Shown here one piece after another: positions 1-10,485 of a stretch of 49,232 bases of DNA. Positions within the stretch are counted from its first letter, which is position 1. Each line of letters opens with the position of its first letter. A model generated the notes under the pieces. It was not told the origin of the DNA and ran no database searches. It saw only the letters and a list, made by a program, of their open reading frames with translations. A program made the position numbers and the translations under genes. The stretch spans positions 1-49,232 of the forward strand of contig PHDT01000018.1 in NCBI GenBank assembly GCA_002842695.1. Reading direction: 5' to 3'. The DNA is from Bacteroidetes bacterium HGW-Bacteroidetes-10 (GTDB lineage Bacteria > Bacteroidota > Bacteroidia > Bacteroidales > UBA932).

Positions 1-1890
1 TCTGCTCAGGTACTCTATTTTGCACGGGAACTCCTTGAGCCGCGACGAGAATGTCTTGAAATGCTGGAGAGCCAGTATTGTTGTAGGCACAAGAACGGCC
101 ACCTGCTTGCTGTCTGCAACAGCCTTAAATGCAGCCCTTATTGCTATTTCTGTTTTGCCAAACCCTACATCGCCGCAGACAAGTCTGTCCATTGGATAGT
201 TTTGCTCCATGTCCTCCTTGACTGCCTGTGTTGCTTTGTTCTGGTCTGGTGTATCTTCATAAATGAACGAAGCCTCAAGCTCATGCTGCATATATGTATC
301 CGGCGAAAAGGTAAAACCTCTGGAGTCCCTTCTCTTTGCATAGAGTTCTATAAGATCTGCAGCAATATCTTTTACCTTTGACTTTGCCTGGTTCTTAAGC
401 TTGCTCCATGCTCCGGTTCCCAGCTTGTAAACCTTTGGGGCAGATGAGTCCTTCGATTTATATCTTGAAATTCTGTGGAGTCCGTGAATGGAGAGGAATA
501 TTACATCGCCGTCTCTGTAAATGAGTTTGACCGCCTCCTGAACTTTTCCGTTTATGTTTGTCTTGACCAGACCGCCAAAGACCCCTACTCCATGTTCAAT
601 ATGTACAATGTAGTCGCCTATCTGAAATGAGTTAAGGTCGTTTATTGTAAGGCGCTCACTCTTCTCAACAGATCTGTGGGTCTTTACCCTGTGGTACCTG
701 TCAAAAATCTGGTGATCTGTAAAGAGGCAGATTCTTGAATTATGATCAATGAAGCCTTCGTGAAGGGAGTATGAGAGTGGAGTAAACTTAACCCTGTGAC
801 CCTCTATCGATGAGAAGATCTGGTTTAGCCTCTCTATCTGGTTTGGATTCTCGCTCAGAATTGAGACATCAAATCCCTCTTCGTTTTTTTGCTCTATCTC
901 TCTTGCCAGCAGGTCAAAGTTTTTATTGAAAGATGGCTGCGGCGTGGTGTGGAAAACAATTTTTCGCGAACTCTTAACCTTATATACAGGTGCAATTGGT
1001 CCAAACAGGACTCTCTTTCTCTCAATAACCGCTCTCTCATATACCTCAGGGGAGATAAAGGTGTCGGACTCTCTTTTCAGGTTATATATAGTATCTATCT
1101 GGCCCGAGAAATATTCGGCATCTGTTATCCAGACAACGGCGCCCTCTCCGGCAAATGTGAAGATATCGGTTACCTCCTCCTGGCTGTTTCCTTCGTTGAT
1201 ATTTGGAAAAATCTCAATTGAATCTACCTCCTCTATAGTCCGCTGACTGTCAATATCAAAGATTCTGATATTCTCTACCGTGTCTCCGAAAAAATCAATT
1301 CTGTACGGCCTGTTGTCTGCATACGAGAAAAGGTCAATCAAACTGCCTCTTAAGGCAAACTGACCCGGCTCGGCAACAAAGTCTGTTCTCTCAAACCCGT
1401 ATGCTATAAGAGTCTCCTTAACAAATTCATGTGTAAGAGTATCCCCTTTTGCGATTGCAAGAATGCTTGAATTTACCTTTTTATTATCAGGAATTGGCTC
1501 TGCCACTGAATGGGGATAGGCAACCACCACCACACTTTCTGACGAAAATTTTCCTTGTCTGTACAGATTCATTGCCTGAATTGAGGCAGTTCTCTGCACC
1601 TGAAAAGAGGCATCTTTTTTATCGCCCTTTGCACTGTGGTTTAAAGAAGAGGGGAAAAAGAAAACTCTCTCTTTTCCCATGAGACTGTACAGGTCTGAGG
1701 AGCAATATGCAGCATCCTCCCTGTTGTTGAGAAGTACTATATGTATGCCCTTTTTTGCTGCCGATGCAATTGCAAAAGCTTTGGCAGATGAATAGAGCCC
1801 GTCAAGAATTATTGTCTCCCTGTTTGAGGAGTCAATCCATTCAATAAGCTCTGCAGAAGCACTTTGGGAAGAAAATTTATCTGTAGTCAA
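1..1890 (-). CDS. mfd: Transcription-repair coupling factor Mfd (3' end outside window)
   Basis: Mfd displaces RNA polymerase stalled at DNA lesions and recruits UvrA. The frame is open for 630 codons from a TTG at 1890-1888 to the window edge; a TAA lies three codons upstream and there is no earlier ATG, so TTG is the likely start. The first part resembles the UvrB-homology region. It is followed by the CarD-like RNA-polymerase-interaction domain (around IGDYIVHIEHGVGVFGG) and the start of the helicase motor with Walker A GDVGFGKTE. About half of the usual ~1100 residues are in view. A -7 box TATCTTTG on the minus strand (1924-1917) sits about 27 bp upstream of the start. It is divergent from ruvB. 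Identification is firm; the start is less so. Confidence 0.93.
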   Translation of the reverse strand, partial: MTTDKFSSQSASAELIEWIDSSNRETIILDGLYSSAKAFAIASAAKKGIHIVLLNNREDAAYCSSDLYSLMGKERVFFFPSSLNHSAKGDKKDASFQVQRTASIQAMNLYRQGKFSSESVVVVAYPHSVAEPIPDNKKVNSSILAIAKGDTLTHEFVKETLIAYGFERTDFVAEPGQFALRGSLIDLFSYADNRPYRIDFFGDTVENIRIFDIDSQRTIEEVDSIEIFPNINEGNSQEEVTDIFTFAGEGAVVWITDAEYFSGQIDTIYNLKRESDTFISPEVYERAVIERKRVLFGPIAPVYKVKSSRKIVFHTTPQPSFNKNFDLLAREIEQKNEEGFDVSILSENPNQIERLNQIFSSIEGHRVKFTPLSYSLHEGFIDHNSRICLFTDHQIFDRYHRVKTHRSVEKSERLTINDLNSFQIGDYIVHIEHGVGVFGGLVKTNINGKVQEAVKLIYRDGDVIFLSIHGLHRISRYKSKDSSAPKVYKLGTGAWSKLKNQAKSKVKDIAADLIELYAKRRDSRGFTFSPDTYMQHELEASFIYEDTPDQNKATQAVKEDMEQNYPMDRLVCGDVGFGKTEIAIRAAFKAVADSKQVAVLVPTTILALQHFKTFSSRLKEFPCKIEYLSR

Positions 1891-1916
1891 TTCTCTTTAA
1901 TTCATTTTGAACTGTG

Positions 1917-1924
1917 CAAAGATA
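1917..1924 (-). promoter_or_regulatory. Bacteroidota -7 box upstream of mfd
   Basis: TATCTTTG read on the minus strand matches TAnnTTTG. No clear TTTG is seen at -33. Confidence 0.5.
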
Positions 1925-2291
1925 GTTAATAATGCAGTTCATTTTGTGTTGATAAATATTCATAAATGAATTTTAATATTCGCTCCATTTTTTTATATAC
2001 AATGATCACTCTTAATTCAAAATTTATTTATGATTTTTTTTGCAAATTTTATCTATGAATTATCCACAAACGTGTTTTGTTAATTTCTTCTGTTTTGAGG
2101 TTTTCAACAGTTGTTAACAAAGATTGCTGAAATCTCACAGTTTTCTAATTATTAATATTTTATTTTAAAAGTAATGTGTGGAAAATTTGTTAATAAATAT
2201 GGTTTTAAGGTTAATTAAAAGTGATAACTATATTTATCAACATATCAACAAGCATAAATAAATAACAACCTTATTAATAAAAAGAATAAGA

Positions 2292-2299
2292 TATATTTG
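2292..2299 (+). promoter_or_regulatory. Bacteroidota -7 box upstream of ruvB
   Basis: TATATTTG matches TAnnTTTG. It lies 25 bp before the ruvB ATG, giving an expected leader of about 18 nt. Confidence 0.5.
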
Positions 2300-2324
2300 T
2301 ATGTTTTTAATTTGAATTTCCACG

Positions 2325-3344
2325 ATGGCAAATTTTGATCCTCATAACGAGAAGGAAAATAAAGATAAGGATTTTGAAGGGCAAATAAGGCCAAAAGATT
2401 TCGGAGAGTTTTCCGGACAGGACAAAATCATTGATAATCTGAAAGTTTTTGTAAAAGCTGCAAAAATGAGAGGAGAGTCTCTTGACCATGTTCTTTTACA
2501 TGGTCCTCCTGGTCTTGGTAAAACAACTCTTGCTCATATAGTTGCAAATGAGCTTGGTGTCGATATGAAAATCACATCTGGTCCTGTACTCGATAAACCT
2601 GGAGATCTTGCAGGTCTTCTTACCGGTCTGGAAAGCGGAGATGTCCTTTTTATTGATGAGATTCACCGCCTCTCACCAGTTGTGGAGGAGTATCTTTATT
2701 CTGCAATGGAAGATTATTCCATTGATATAATGATAGATAAAGGTCCCGGAGCCAGATCTGTTCAAATAACACTAAACCCATTCACTCTCATTGGGGCAAC
2801 GACCAGAAGCGGTTTGCTAACCTCACCACTGAGAGCTCGTTTTGGAATACAATCTCACCTTGAATACTACGATTCTGAGGTTCTTCTGAAAATTGTAATA
2901 AGAAGTGCTTCAATTCTCAATATTGGAATTGATAAAGATGCTGCAATGGAAATTGCGGGCAGAAGCAGGGGTACTCCCCGTATTGCAAACTCACTTATGA
3001 GAAGGGTAAGAGACTTTGCGCAGGTCAAAGGCAGCGGCAAGATAGACCTGGAAATTACAAAATACGCCCTTGAAGCGCTTAACATAGATAAAAGGGGGCT
3101 GGACCTCATGGATAATAAAATACTCTCTACAATCATCCATAAATTCAAGGGTGGTCCTGTTGGAGTAAGTACTATTGCAACAGCTGTAAGTGAAGATCCC
3201 GGTACTATTGAGGAGGTTTATGAACCATTTCTCATAAAAGAGGGTTTCCTTCAGAGAACTCCAAGGGGAAGGGAGGTTACAGATTTAGCTTACAAGCACC
3301 TTGGTATTGAAAAATACGGACTGGACATAACATCACTTTTTTAA
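2325..3344 (+). CDS. ruvB: Holliday junction branch migration ATPase RuvB
   Basis: RuvB is the hexameric AAA+ motor that, with RuvA, drives branch migration of Holliday junctions. At 339 residues it has the normal family length. Visible motifs are Walker A GPPGLGKT (60-67), Walker [10 protein letters not shown] (D111, E112), sensor 1 around [10 protein letters not shown], the SPLRARFG arginine-finger/sensor segment near 167-174, and [18 protein letters not shown] in the C-terminal part. The last ~70 residues form the winged-helix domain. The ATG at 2325 follows a -7 box. ruvA is in the same window but 20 kb away on the opposite strand, so the two are not an operon here. The next gene starts 9 bp downstream. 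Confidence 0.98.
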   Translation: MANFDPHNEKENKDKDFEGQIRPKDFGEFSGQDKIIDNLKVFVKAAKMRGESLDHVLLHGPPGLGKTTLAHIVANELGVDMKITSGPVLDKPGDLAGLLTGLESGDVLFIDEIHRLSPVVEEYLYSAMEDYSIDIMIDKGPGARSVQITLNPFTLIGATTRSGLLTSPLRARFGIQSHLEYYDSEVLLKIVIRSASILNIGIDKDAAMEIAGRSRGTPRIANSLMRRVRDFAQVKGSGKIDLEITKYALEALNIDKRGLDLMDNKILSTIIHKFKGGPVGVSTIATAVSEDPGTIEEVYEPFLIKEGFLQRTPRGREVTDLAYKHLGIEKYGLDITSLF

Positions 3345-3353
3345 ATACTGGAC

Positions 3354-4586
3354 ATGAAAAAACTTTTAACTTCTTTATTGCTGATGGCTTTATGCTTTGC
3401 CTGGAATGAATCGGGAGCATGCACATCTGCTATCATTACCGGTAAACTGACTCCGGATGGAAGACCGCTTCTCTGGAAGCACAGGGATACAGGTGAAGAC
3501 AACAACAGAATTGAATATTTCAAGGGAAAGAGATTTGAATTTACAGCTTTGGTAAACAGCCCGGATAATGGAGGAGTTGTTTGGATAGGAACAAATTCTG
3601 CTGGTTTTTCTATTATGAATACAGCCTCCTACAATCTTCAGGATAAAGATGACAAAACTAAAGTAATGGACAGGGAGGGAGAGTTAATGTTTGACGCTCT
3701 TGCCGAATGTTCAAACATGAAGGAGTTTGAGGAATTTCTGGCAAAAAGAAAAAAACCTCTTGGTGTGGAAGCTAACTTTGGTGTAATTGATGCTCTTGGT
3801 AACGCAGCATACTTCGAAACTAACAATTTCGGCTTTACTAAAGTAGATGCAAATGATCCAAAAGTAGCTCCCGAAGGGTATCTTATTTATACAAACTATT
3901 CTTACACAGGCCGTTTTAATGAAGGAATGGGATATATAAGATATCAGAACGCAAGGGATATTGTAACAAAGGAGGCTATTTACAAAAACATAACTCCACA
4001 GTGGATTTTCAATAATTTGTCGAGAAACTTTTATCACTCTTTCATGGGAATTAATCTGCTTGACAGTGAAAATTCTCCTGAGAAGGGTTCCGGCTGGGTG
4101 ATAGATCAGGATTTCATTCCAAGAAAATCTTCAACAGCATCTGTAATCGTTCAGGGAGTTAAGCCTGGTGAAAATCCTGAAATGACAACAATGTGGGTTG
4201 TTTTAGGATATCCGCCTGCAGGAGTTGCTGTTCCTGTTTGGGTAAAAGCAGGAGAGGAGATTCCTTCAGTCCTTCTAAAAAGTAAATCGGCAGACCCTAA
4301 AGTTCCTGCAACAATGAATGCAGAGGCCTGCGATAAGGCATTGGCCCTTAAATACAAAACATTCAGCGTAAAGAGAGGTAACGGAGGCAGATATATGTTC
4401 TTTCCGCTCATCTATAACTCTGCCGGAGATGGATATATGCAGGTGTTAAGAAAATTTGAGAATGATATTTTCTCAATCTCTTTACCAAATATCGAGAAGT
4501 GGAGAAAAGAGGGACTCAGCATAGATGAAATCAAAGAACTCAATAAAAAGACAAACAGCCTGGTTATGGAGGCGTACGCGGAGTAG
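3354..4586 (+). CDS. Secreted Ntn hydrolase, C45 / acyl-CoA:6-APA acyltransferase-like
   Basis: The protein has 410 residues and an N-terminal signal peptide (hydrophobic stretch 4-17) ending in GA just before Cys23-Thr-Ser. An exposed N-terminal Cys after processing is the hallmark of cysteine Ntn hydrolases of the C45/choloylglycine-hydrolase type, and the following DGRPLLWKHRD resembles the C45 block. Further C45-like stretches are GTNSAGFSIMNT and NFGVIDALGNAAYFETN. Such enzymes cleave or transfer acyl groups on amides; the substrate cannot be told from sequence. There is no lipobox before Cys23, so it is not a typical lipoprotein. It starts 9 bp after ruvB and may be cotranscribed. The subfamily assignment is moderate; the Ntn fold is likely. 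Confidence 0.72.
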   Translation: MKKLLTSLLLMALCFAWNESGACTSAIITGKLTPDGRPLLWKHRDTGEDNNRIEYFKGKRFEFTALVNSPDNGGVVWIGTNSAGFSIMNTASYNLQDKDDKTKVMDREGELMFDALAECSNMKEFEEFLAKRKKPLGVEANFGVIDALGNAAYFETNNFGFTKVDANDPKVAPEGYLIYTNYSYTGRFNEGMGYIRYQNARDIVTKEAIYKNITPQWIFNNLSRNFYHSFMGINLLDSENSPEKGSGWVIDQDFIPRKSSTASVIVQGVKPGENPEMTTMWVVLGYPPAGVAVPVWVKAGEEIPSVLLKSKSADPKVPATMNAEACDKALALKYKTFSVKRGNGGRYMFFPLIYNSAGDGYMQVLRKFENDIFSISLPNIEKWRKEGLSIDEIKELNKKTNSLVMEAYAE

Positions 4587-4713
4587 TCTGCGCCGCAATT
4601 TCTGTTAAAGCGTTGTTTATAAGCTATTTAAAAAAGAGAAACTCTTCAATTCGAAGAGTTTCTCTTTTGTATTGTATTAATATATAATTAGTTAACAGAA
4701 ATTGCGGAGCAGA
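4587..4713. repeat. Nested inverted repeat filling the gap between convergent genes
   Basis: The outer arms are 4587-4608 and 4692-4713 (22 bp, one mismatch); the shared core is CCGCAATTTCTGTTAA. Each arm abuts a stop codon exactly: TAG 4584-4586 on the left and the complement of TAA 4714-4716 on the right. Both mRNAs therefore begin their 3' UTR with the same 22 nt. Inside is a second hairpin that acts as the terminator. Confidence 0.85.
4632..4668. terminator. Bidirectional intrinsic terminator
   Basis: A 16-bp perfect stem (4632-4647 with 4653-4668) has a 5-nt loop and an A-tract on one side and a T-tract on the other, so it can serve both convergent genes. Confidence 0.88.
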
Positions 4714-6915
4714 TTATTTCTCAATCTTCAGATCCTGGAAAGCTGCTGTGTGGGCATCATTTGGTGCGGTAACCATCAGCCTGACTGCCATTAACTCTCT
4801 TGCTGGCACTATCACGGCCTTACCCCGGTTGAAGTTATCGCCCTTTATGAAGTTAACACCATCGTATGAGTATTCAACATAACCATCGGTAATCCAGTAG
4901 AAGTCTATATTTGGAATTCCGGTTTCAATAGTAATCTTGCTGCTTCGCACCGGAGTTTTAAATCTGTAGGTAACATAGTCACCGGCTGCAAGTTTTCTGT
5001 TTGAACGGAAGTATGTTCCGGGTTTGTAATCTGTCATTGAAGCTGTAAAGCTATTCTTTACACCTTCAAGATTTGTTTCAACTGTGGTCTCCGGAGTCTG
5101 AAACTCAGGATGAATATTTGAAGCCTTTACAGAAATACTCTTGTAATCATCTTTCCAGAAAGTTGCAAATCTGTATTTAAGAGGTTTATCTGTAAAGATC
5201 TCGCCTTTGTAAACCGGAGAGAATCTGGTAGGCTCACTCTCATCTGAAGTGAATCTTACAACAGCCCATTCGTAAGGTAGTTTAACCCTCAGGGCACCAT
5301 CCTCAAACTTAACATCCGGGAAAGGAAGTCTGAATGCAATACCCATATTACTCATCCTGTCGTAGTGATATCTTGTGAGTCTCTGGTTAAAGTCATCCCA
5401 GTTTCTGATCTCCTGTGGCGTCCAGCCAACTTCTGCCATGGCAGAGAGTCTTGGATAGGTCTGGTAATCTATGAATCTCTCCGGCCAGCCAAGCAGTTCT
5501 GTCCATAGGGCGCCCTGAACACCAACAACAAGAGCACTCTCCTCTTTATTAAGAGATGCTGTGCCGGTAGGATCAAGTGAATATGCCTTTTCCAGGGTAA
5601 CAATACCTGCCCAGTTGTGGCCGCGTTCCAGCTCAGACTGTTTCATATCAAAGTAGCAGTAAGGTCCGGGCAGCATAATTGTAGGCTGACCCTTCTTTAC
5701 TGAAGCCACACCTTTGTCTACGCTTCTCCAGGCATAAACTCTGGTCTCTTTTTTAAGGTCGCCGCCTTCGAGAATCTCATCCCATCCGGCCATGTGCTTT
5801 CCATGTTTCTCCACAATCTTCTCCATTCTTCTTACGAAGTAATTAAGAAGCTCTTCATGTTTCTGCATTCCCTCTCTCTTCATAAGATCCTGACATTTCT
5901 CGCAGTTGTCCCACGCAAAATAATTAACCTCGTCACCGCCAATGTGGATGTATTTAGAAGGGAAGAGTTTAGAAATCTCTTTAATGATGTCATCAAGCAT
6001 CTTGAAATTATGTTCCTTGCCAACACACCATACATTTTTGCCCACTCCCTGAACGCTGAGCGTTGTATCGTTGCTTTCGCAGGCCACATCCGGGTAAGAC
6101 GCAGTTACCGCCTTGCTGTGACCCGGCAGGTCAATTTCGGGAACAATCTCAATTTTTCTGGCAGCAGCATAGGCAACAATATCTTTAATCTCATCCTGAG
6201 TGTAGAATCCGCCGTATCTCTTGTTTCCTGAGCCGAAAGTTGGTTCAAGAACTTCACCCGGACCTCTCCAGGCACCCTTTTCCGTCAGGAGAGGATATTT
6301 TTTAATTTCAATTCGCCATCCATTATCGTCTGTCAGGTGCCAGTGAAGGGTATTCACCTTGTGATACGCCATCCAGTCGATGTATTTTTTAACTGTTGCA
6401 GCATCAAAGAAAGTTCTGGAAACATCCAGCATCATTCCTCTGTAACCAAATCTTGGATAGTCATTTATCTCAACAGATGCAACTCTCCACAAGTCGCCGG
6501 GAACACTTCTTCCAGAATAGACAGAAGGAGGAAGCATTTGCAGCAAAGACTGAATACCATAGAAAATACCTTTTGAAGAGGAGGCCTTAATTATGATTTG
6601 TTTTTCATTTGCTGTAAGATTATATCCCTCTTCAGGTAAATTGTATGAAGCAGAAATATCAAGAATTATTGTGTTTTCACTGCGTACAACTTTATCTTCA
6701 GGAATAGAATAACCGGTGGCGGCAGAAAGGAAAGATTTCAGGTAAGGAAGGTTGGTTCCTCTCTTTTCGTTGGTAAAAATTGTTGTAGAAGAGTTGATTT
6801 CAAAGAATCCCTCTCCTTTCGAAACCGAGACAGGTTTTGGAATAATTGCTGTCTGGGAATAGAGAAAAAGGCTGAGCAGCAGCGAAGGGACGATTGTCAA
6901 AAGTCTTTTTTTCAT
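4714..6915 (-). CDS. Secreted beta-N-acetylhexosaminidase, GH20
   Basis: This exo-hydrolase releases terminal N-acetylglucosamine or N-acetylgalactosamine from glycans, in the periplasm or at the cell surface. The 733 residues show a signal peptide (MKKR then a leucine-rich core, cut near residue 20), a GH20b domain (about 22-150), a GH20 TIM barrel (about 155-510) with the catalytic pair Asp328-Glu329 in HIGGDEV and the [13 protein letters not shown] block, then a C-terminal beta-rich part that resembles chitobiase/F5-8-type C-terminal domains. The start is ATG 6915. A -7 box TATCTTTG on the minus strand (6957-6950) is back-to-back with the frdA promoter. No polysaccharide-utilisation susCD pair is adjacent, so it looks like a stand-alone enzyme. 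Confidence 0.95.
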   Translation of the reverse strand: MKKRLLTIVPSLLLSLFLYSQTAIIPKPVSVSKGEGFFEINSSTTIFTNEKRGTNLPYLKSFLSAATGYSIPEDKVVRSENTIILDISASYNLPEEGYNLTANEKQIIIKASSSKGIFYGIQSLLQMLPPSVYSGRSVPGDLWRVASVEINDYPRFGYRGMMLDVSRTFFDAATVKKYIDWMAYHKVNTLHWHLTDDNGWRIEIKKYPLLTEKGAWRGPGEVLEPTFGSGNKRYGGFYTQDEIKDIVAYAAARKIEIVPEIDLPGHSKAVTASYPDVACESNDTTLSVQGVGKNVWCVGKEHNFKMLDDIIKEISKLFPSKYIHIGGDEVNYFAWDNCEKCQDLMKREGMQKHEELLNYFVRRMEKIVEKHGKHMAGWDEILEGGDLKKETRVYAWRSVDKGVASVKKGQPTIMLPGPYCYFDMKQSELERGHNWAGIVTLEKAYSLDPTGTASLNKEESALVVGVQGALWTELLGWPERFIDYQTYPRLSAMAEVGWTPQEIRNWDDFNQRLTRYHYDRMSNMGIAFRLPFPDVKFEDGALRVKLPYEWAVVRFTSDESEPTRFSPVYKGEIFTDKPLKYRFATFWKDDYKSISVKASNIHPEFQTPETTVETNLEGVKNSFTASMTDYKPGTYFRSNRKLAAGDYVTYRFKTPVRSSKITIETGIPNIDFYWITDGYVEYSYDGVNFIKGDNFNRGKAVIVPARELMAVRLMVTAPNDAHTAAFQDLKIEK

Positions 6916-6949
6916 TTTTTTAGGGGGTTGGTTACAAAAATTTCAAGTC

Positions 6950-6957
6950 CAAAGATA
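6950..6957 (-). promoter_or_regulatory. -7 box of the hexosaminidase gene
   Basis: TATCTTTG on the minus strand, 35 bp upstream of the ATG. The -33 element is not recognisable. Confidence 0.45.
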
Positions 6958-6968
6958 AAGATTTATTC

Positions 6969-7000
6969 TTTGCTTATCTTACTCAAAAAGCATACTTTTG
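6969..7000 (+). promoter_or_regulatory. Full Bacteroidota promoter of frdAB
   Basis: TTTG (6969-6972), a 20-bp spacer, then TACTTTTG (6993-7000) match the -33/-7 consensus of the primary Bacteroidota sigma factor. Transcription would start near 7007, which rules out the upstream in-frame start at 6928 and supports ATG 7024. Confidence 0.7.
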
Positions 7001-7023
7001 TGCACTTTTTAATACTCTTCAAC

Positions 7024-8970
7024 ATGTCCGAAAAACTAATTTCAAAAATCCCTGAGGGCGCTTTGTCAGAAAAGTGGACGAAGCACAAAGCCCATATTCG
7101 CGTGGTGAGCCCGGCTAACAAAAGAAAGCTTGAGGTAATAGTTGTAGGAACAGGTCTTGGCGGTGGATCAGCTGCTGCAGCTCTTGGCGAGCTGGGTTAC
7201 AATGTAAAGGTTTTTTGCATCAGTGACTCACCCCGCAGAGCGCACTCAATTGCAGCTCAGGGCGGTATAAATGCCGCAAAAAACTATCCCAACGATAATG
7301 ACTCTGTTTACAGACTATTCTACGACACCATCAAGGGAGGTGACTACAGAAGCCGCGAAGCGAACGTTTACCGCCTGGCAGAGGTGAGCAACCTCATTAT
7401 TGACCAGTGCGTTGCACAAGGAGTTCCATTTGCAAGAGAGTATGGCGGATTACTTGACAACCGTTCATTTGGCGGGTCACAGGTTAGCCGTACATTCTAT
7501 GCAAGAGGCCAGACCGGCCAGCAGCTTCTTCTGGGAGCATATGCTGCTCTTAATCGTCAGATTGAATTAGGAACCGTTAAGTCTTATGTAAGGCACGAGA
7601 TGCTTGACCTGGTTATGATTGACGGCGAGGCAAAAGGAATTATTGCCAGAAACCTTGTTACAGGAGAGATTGAGCGCCATGGTGCACACGCAGTTGTAAT
7701 TGCCACCGGTGGTTACGGCAACGTATTCTTCCTCTCAACAAATGCCATGAACAGTAATGGTTCTGCAGCATGGCAGTGTTACAAAAAAGGTGCTTTCTTC
7801 GGAAACCCTTCATTTGCACAGATTCACCCAACCTGCATCCCGGTACACGGAGAGCAGCAGTCAAAACTTACACTCATGTCTGAGTCTCTCAGAAATGACG
7901 GAAGAATCTGGGTTCCCAAGAAGAAAGAGGATGTAATCAAGATCAGAGAGAAGAAGATCAAGGCATCACAAATACCTGAAGAGGACAGAGATTACTATCT
8001 CGAGCGCCGTTACCCTGCATTCGGAAACCTTGTTCCGCGAGATGTTGCATCACGCGCTGCAAAGGAGAGATGCGATGCCGGTTTTGGTGTAAACGAAACA
8101 GGTCTGGCTGTATATCTGGATTTCAAAACATCGATTGCCAGACTTGGCAAAAAGGTAATAGAGGAGAGATACGGAAACCTTTTCCAGATGTATGAAAAGA
8201 TTACCGATGTTAATCCTTACGACGAGCCAATGATGATATATCCGGCTATCCACTACACAATGGGCGGTCTCTGGGTTGATTACAACCTCCAGACAACTAT
8301 CCCTGGTCTCTATGCAATTGGAGAGGCCAACTTCAGCGACCACGGCGGAAACCGTCTTGGAGCCTCTGCACTTATGCAGGGACTTGCTGACGGATATTTT
8401 ATCCTTCCGTACACAATTGGTGATTTCCTTGCAGGTAAAATTCAGGTACCAAAGACAGATACAAATCACCCTGCATTTGCAGAGGCAGAGAAGGCCATTC
8501 AGGATAGAGTCAACAAACTCTTTTCAATTAAGGGCAAGCACTCTGCAGACTATTTCCACAAGAAACTGGGCCACTACATGTGGGACTATGTTGGAATGGC
8601 AAGAAATGAGGAGGGACTTAAAAAGGCAGTTGAGGGAATCCGCCAGCTGCGTGATGAGTTCTGGAAAGACCTGTTTGTTCCGGGAGAGAACAATGAATTC
8701 AACCAGGAGCTTGAAAAAGCCCTGAGAGTGGCAGATTTCCTTGAAATGGGAGAGCTGATGGCACTTGACGCACTTACCAGAAAAGAGTCCTGCGGAGGTC
8801 ACTTCCGCGAGGAGATGCAGACAGAGGAGGGAGAGACTCTCCGCGATGACCAAAACTACATGTATGTGAGCACCTGGGAATACACAGGAGAGGGTAAAGA
8901 GCCACTCAAACACAAGGAGCCACTGCAGTACGAATTCATTAAAATAGCCACCCGTAACTATAAAGACTAA
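7024..8970 (+). CDS. frdA: Fumarate reductase / succinate dehydrogenase flavoprotein subunit
   Basis: This is the catalytic subunit of the membrane-bound complex that interconverts fumarate and succinate; in anaerobic Bacteroidales it usually works as fumarate reductase. The protein has 648 residues from ATG 7024. The FAD dinucleotide motif is [10 protein letters not shown] (41-50), and the covalent-FAD His74 lies in [11 protein letters not shown]. Other family blocks are [21 protein letters not shown], and [26 protein letters not shown] near the substrate site. frdB follows after 14 bp. The cytochrome b subunit gene (frdC/sdhC), which normally precedes frdA in this phylum, is absent: the upstream neighbour is the divergent hexosaminidase. 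Direction of catalysis is inferred, not seen. Confidence 0.97.
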   Translation: MSEKLISKIPEGALSEKWTKHKAHIRVVSPANKRKLEVIVVGTGLGGGSAAAALGELGYNVKVFCISDSPRRAHSIAAQGGINAAKNYPNDNDSVYRLFYDTIKGGDYRSREANVYRLAEVSNLIIDQCVAQGVPFAREYGGLLDNRSFGGSQVSRTFYARGQTGQQLLLGAYAALNRQIELGTVKSYVRHEMLDLVMIDGEAKGIIARNLVTGEIERHGAHAVVIATGGYGNVFFLSTNAMNSNGSAAWQCYKKGAFFGNPSFAQIHPTCIPVHGEQQSKLTLMSESLRNDGRIWVPKKKEDVIKIREKKIKASQIPEEDRDYYLERRYPAFGNLVPRDVASRAAKERCDAGFGVNETGLAVYLDFKTSIARLGKKVIEERYGNLFQMYEKITDVNPYDEPMMIYPAIHYTMGGLWVDYNLQTTIPGLYAIGEANFSDHGGNRLGASALMQGLADGYFILPYTIGDFLAGKIQVPKTDTNHPAFAEAEKAIQDRVNKLFSIKGKHSADYFHKKLGHYMWDYVGMARNEEGLKKAVEGIRQLRDEFWKDLFVPGENNEFNQELEKALRVADFLEMGELMALDALTRKESCGGHFREEMQTEEGETLRDDQNYMYVSTWEYTGEGKEPLKHKEPLQYEFIKIATRNYKD

Positions 8971-8984
8971 GGAGTACAAAAGAT

Positions 8985-9764
<780 letters not shown>

Positions 9765-9800
9765 CCCGGTTGCCCGCAAAGGCAAAGTGTTATTGAATAA

Positions 9801-9832
9801 AAAAGGAGTTACCCGGTTAAGTAACTCCTTTT
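9801..9832. terminator. Bidirectional terminator after frdB
   Basis: Perfect 12-bp arms AAAAGGAGTTAC and GTAACTCCTTTT enclose an 8-nt loop. It separates frdB from the convergent lipoprotein gene. Confidence 0.9.
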
Positions 9833-9854
9833 CTGTTTTATGTACCGGGCAGTA

Positions 9855-10385
9855 TTATACCGGAAGTAGCATTCTGTTGTATACCCCTATACCTTCGAAC
9901 GAATCAATAAGTTGATTAAAAGCAGACGCTGGAGGATCGTTAGGCGTTAGTATAGAGTAAAGTAAGTCCATCATGTACTCTTTTGAGTAGTAAATCTCAA
10001 GAAGAACATTATCGCTGGCCCCGCTAAGTCCATTAGGATAAGACAATGCAGTAATTGTGAAATAGTAGTCGTTTTGAGTGAAGGTTCCTTCAACATCATC
10101 ATCTTCTTCTGATTTCAAAACTACGGAATTTGTACCGGAAAAGACAAGGGTTTGGGGTTTCTTGATAAAATTCCGGATTCTCTCTTTGTTTGCCTTCAAA
10201 TAGTTCAGGGCTAGTGGGTTCTCATCTGCAACTACCTGATTGTAGAGAATAATTAGTGACGTTTTGGCTGTGTCTATTCCCCACGAACCGGTCAGAACTA
10301 TCTGCTCAGGCTCTTTGTTGCAGCTGGTAAGGCTGTAGGCTAGTACTACAAGAGTGGCGACAGTTAAAAATCTTCTGATTTTCAT
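9855..10385 (-). CDS. Putative lipoprotein of unknown function
   Basis: The protein has 176 residues from ATG 10385; an upstream in-frame start at 10454 is less likely because the signal peptide begins at MKIRRFLTVATL. A type II signal peptide ends in the lipobox LTSC followed by Asn, so the mature protein would be lipid-anchored. The mature part begins with a GSW-type strand (VLTGSWGIDTAKTS) and alternates short beta-like stretches (TLVFSGTNSVVL, YYFTITALSY), which recalls lipocalin-like lipoproteins of Bacteroidales, but no family can be assigned with confidence. It stands alone, convergent to frdAB. Confidence 0.7.
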   Translation of the reverse strand: MKIRRFLTVATLVVLAYSLTSCNKEPEQIVLTGSWGIDTAKTSLIILYNQVVADENPLALNYLKANKERIRNFIKKPQTLVFSGTNSVVLKSEEDDDVEGTFTQNDYYFTITALSYPNGLSGASDNVLLEIYYSKEYMMDLLYSILTPNDPPASAFNQLIDSFEGIGVYNRMLLPV

Positions 10386-10462
10386 AAAAATTTTTTTTGG
10401 TGAATAATTGTGTAGAATAGGCATTAGCTGCGCAAAATTATAAAAAATCAACAATTATCAGT

Positions 10463-10470
10463 TACTTTTG
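10463..10470 (+). promoter_or_regulatory. -7 box of the alpha/beta hydrolase gene
   Basis: TACTTTTG matches TAnnTTTG, 15 bp before the ATG, implying a very short leader. Confidence 0.5.
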
Positions 10471-10485
10471 TAAAAAAATAAGAAC

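Larger units (their letters stand above)
1891..2324. other. AT-rich intergenic region with DnaA-box cluster; candidate replication origin
   Basis: This 434-bp gap separates divergent mfd and ruvB. It holds one perfect DnaA box TTATCCACA (2060-2068, +). One-mismatch versions are TTATCAACA at 1947-1955 (-) and 2234-2242 (+), and TTTTCCACA at 2177-2185 (-). Weaker versions are TTTTCAACA at 2101-2109 and ATATCAACA at 2242-2250. Long A/T-only runs lie between and after the boxes, as expected for an unwinding element. Both divergent promoters also lie here. That it is oriC is inference; the motif cluster is what is seen. AT-rich sequence raises the chance rate of near-matches, but the perfect box and the TTTTCCACA copy are less easily explained that way. 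Confidence 0.45.

Noticed and set aside
61..1682. Several plus-strand frames of 77-110 codons
   Set aside because: They are antisense to mfd, whose protein domains are clear.
5794..6231. 145-codon plus-strand frame
   Set aside because: Antisense to the GH20 catalytic barrel; no independent start signal or family match.
8050..8979. Two overlapping minus-strand frames of 139 and 151 codons
   Set aside because: Antisense shadows of the frdA coding sequence.
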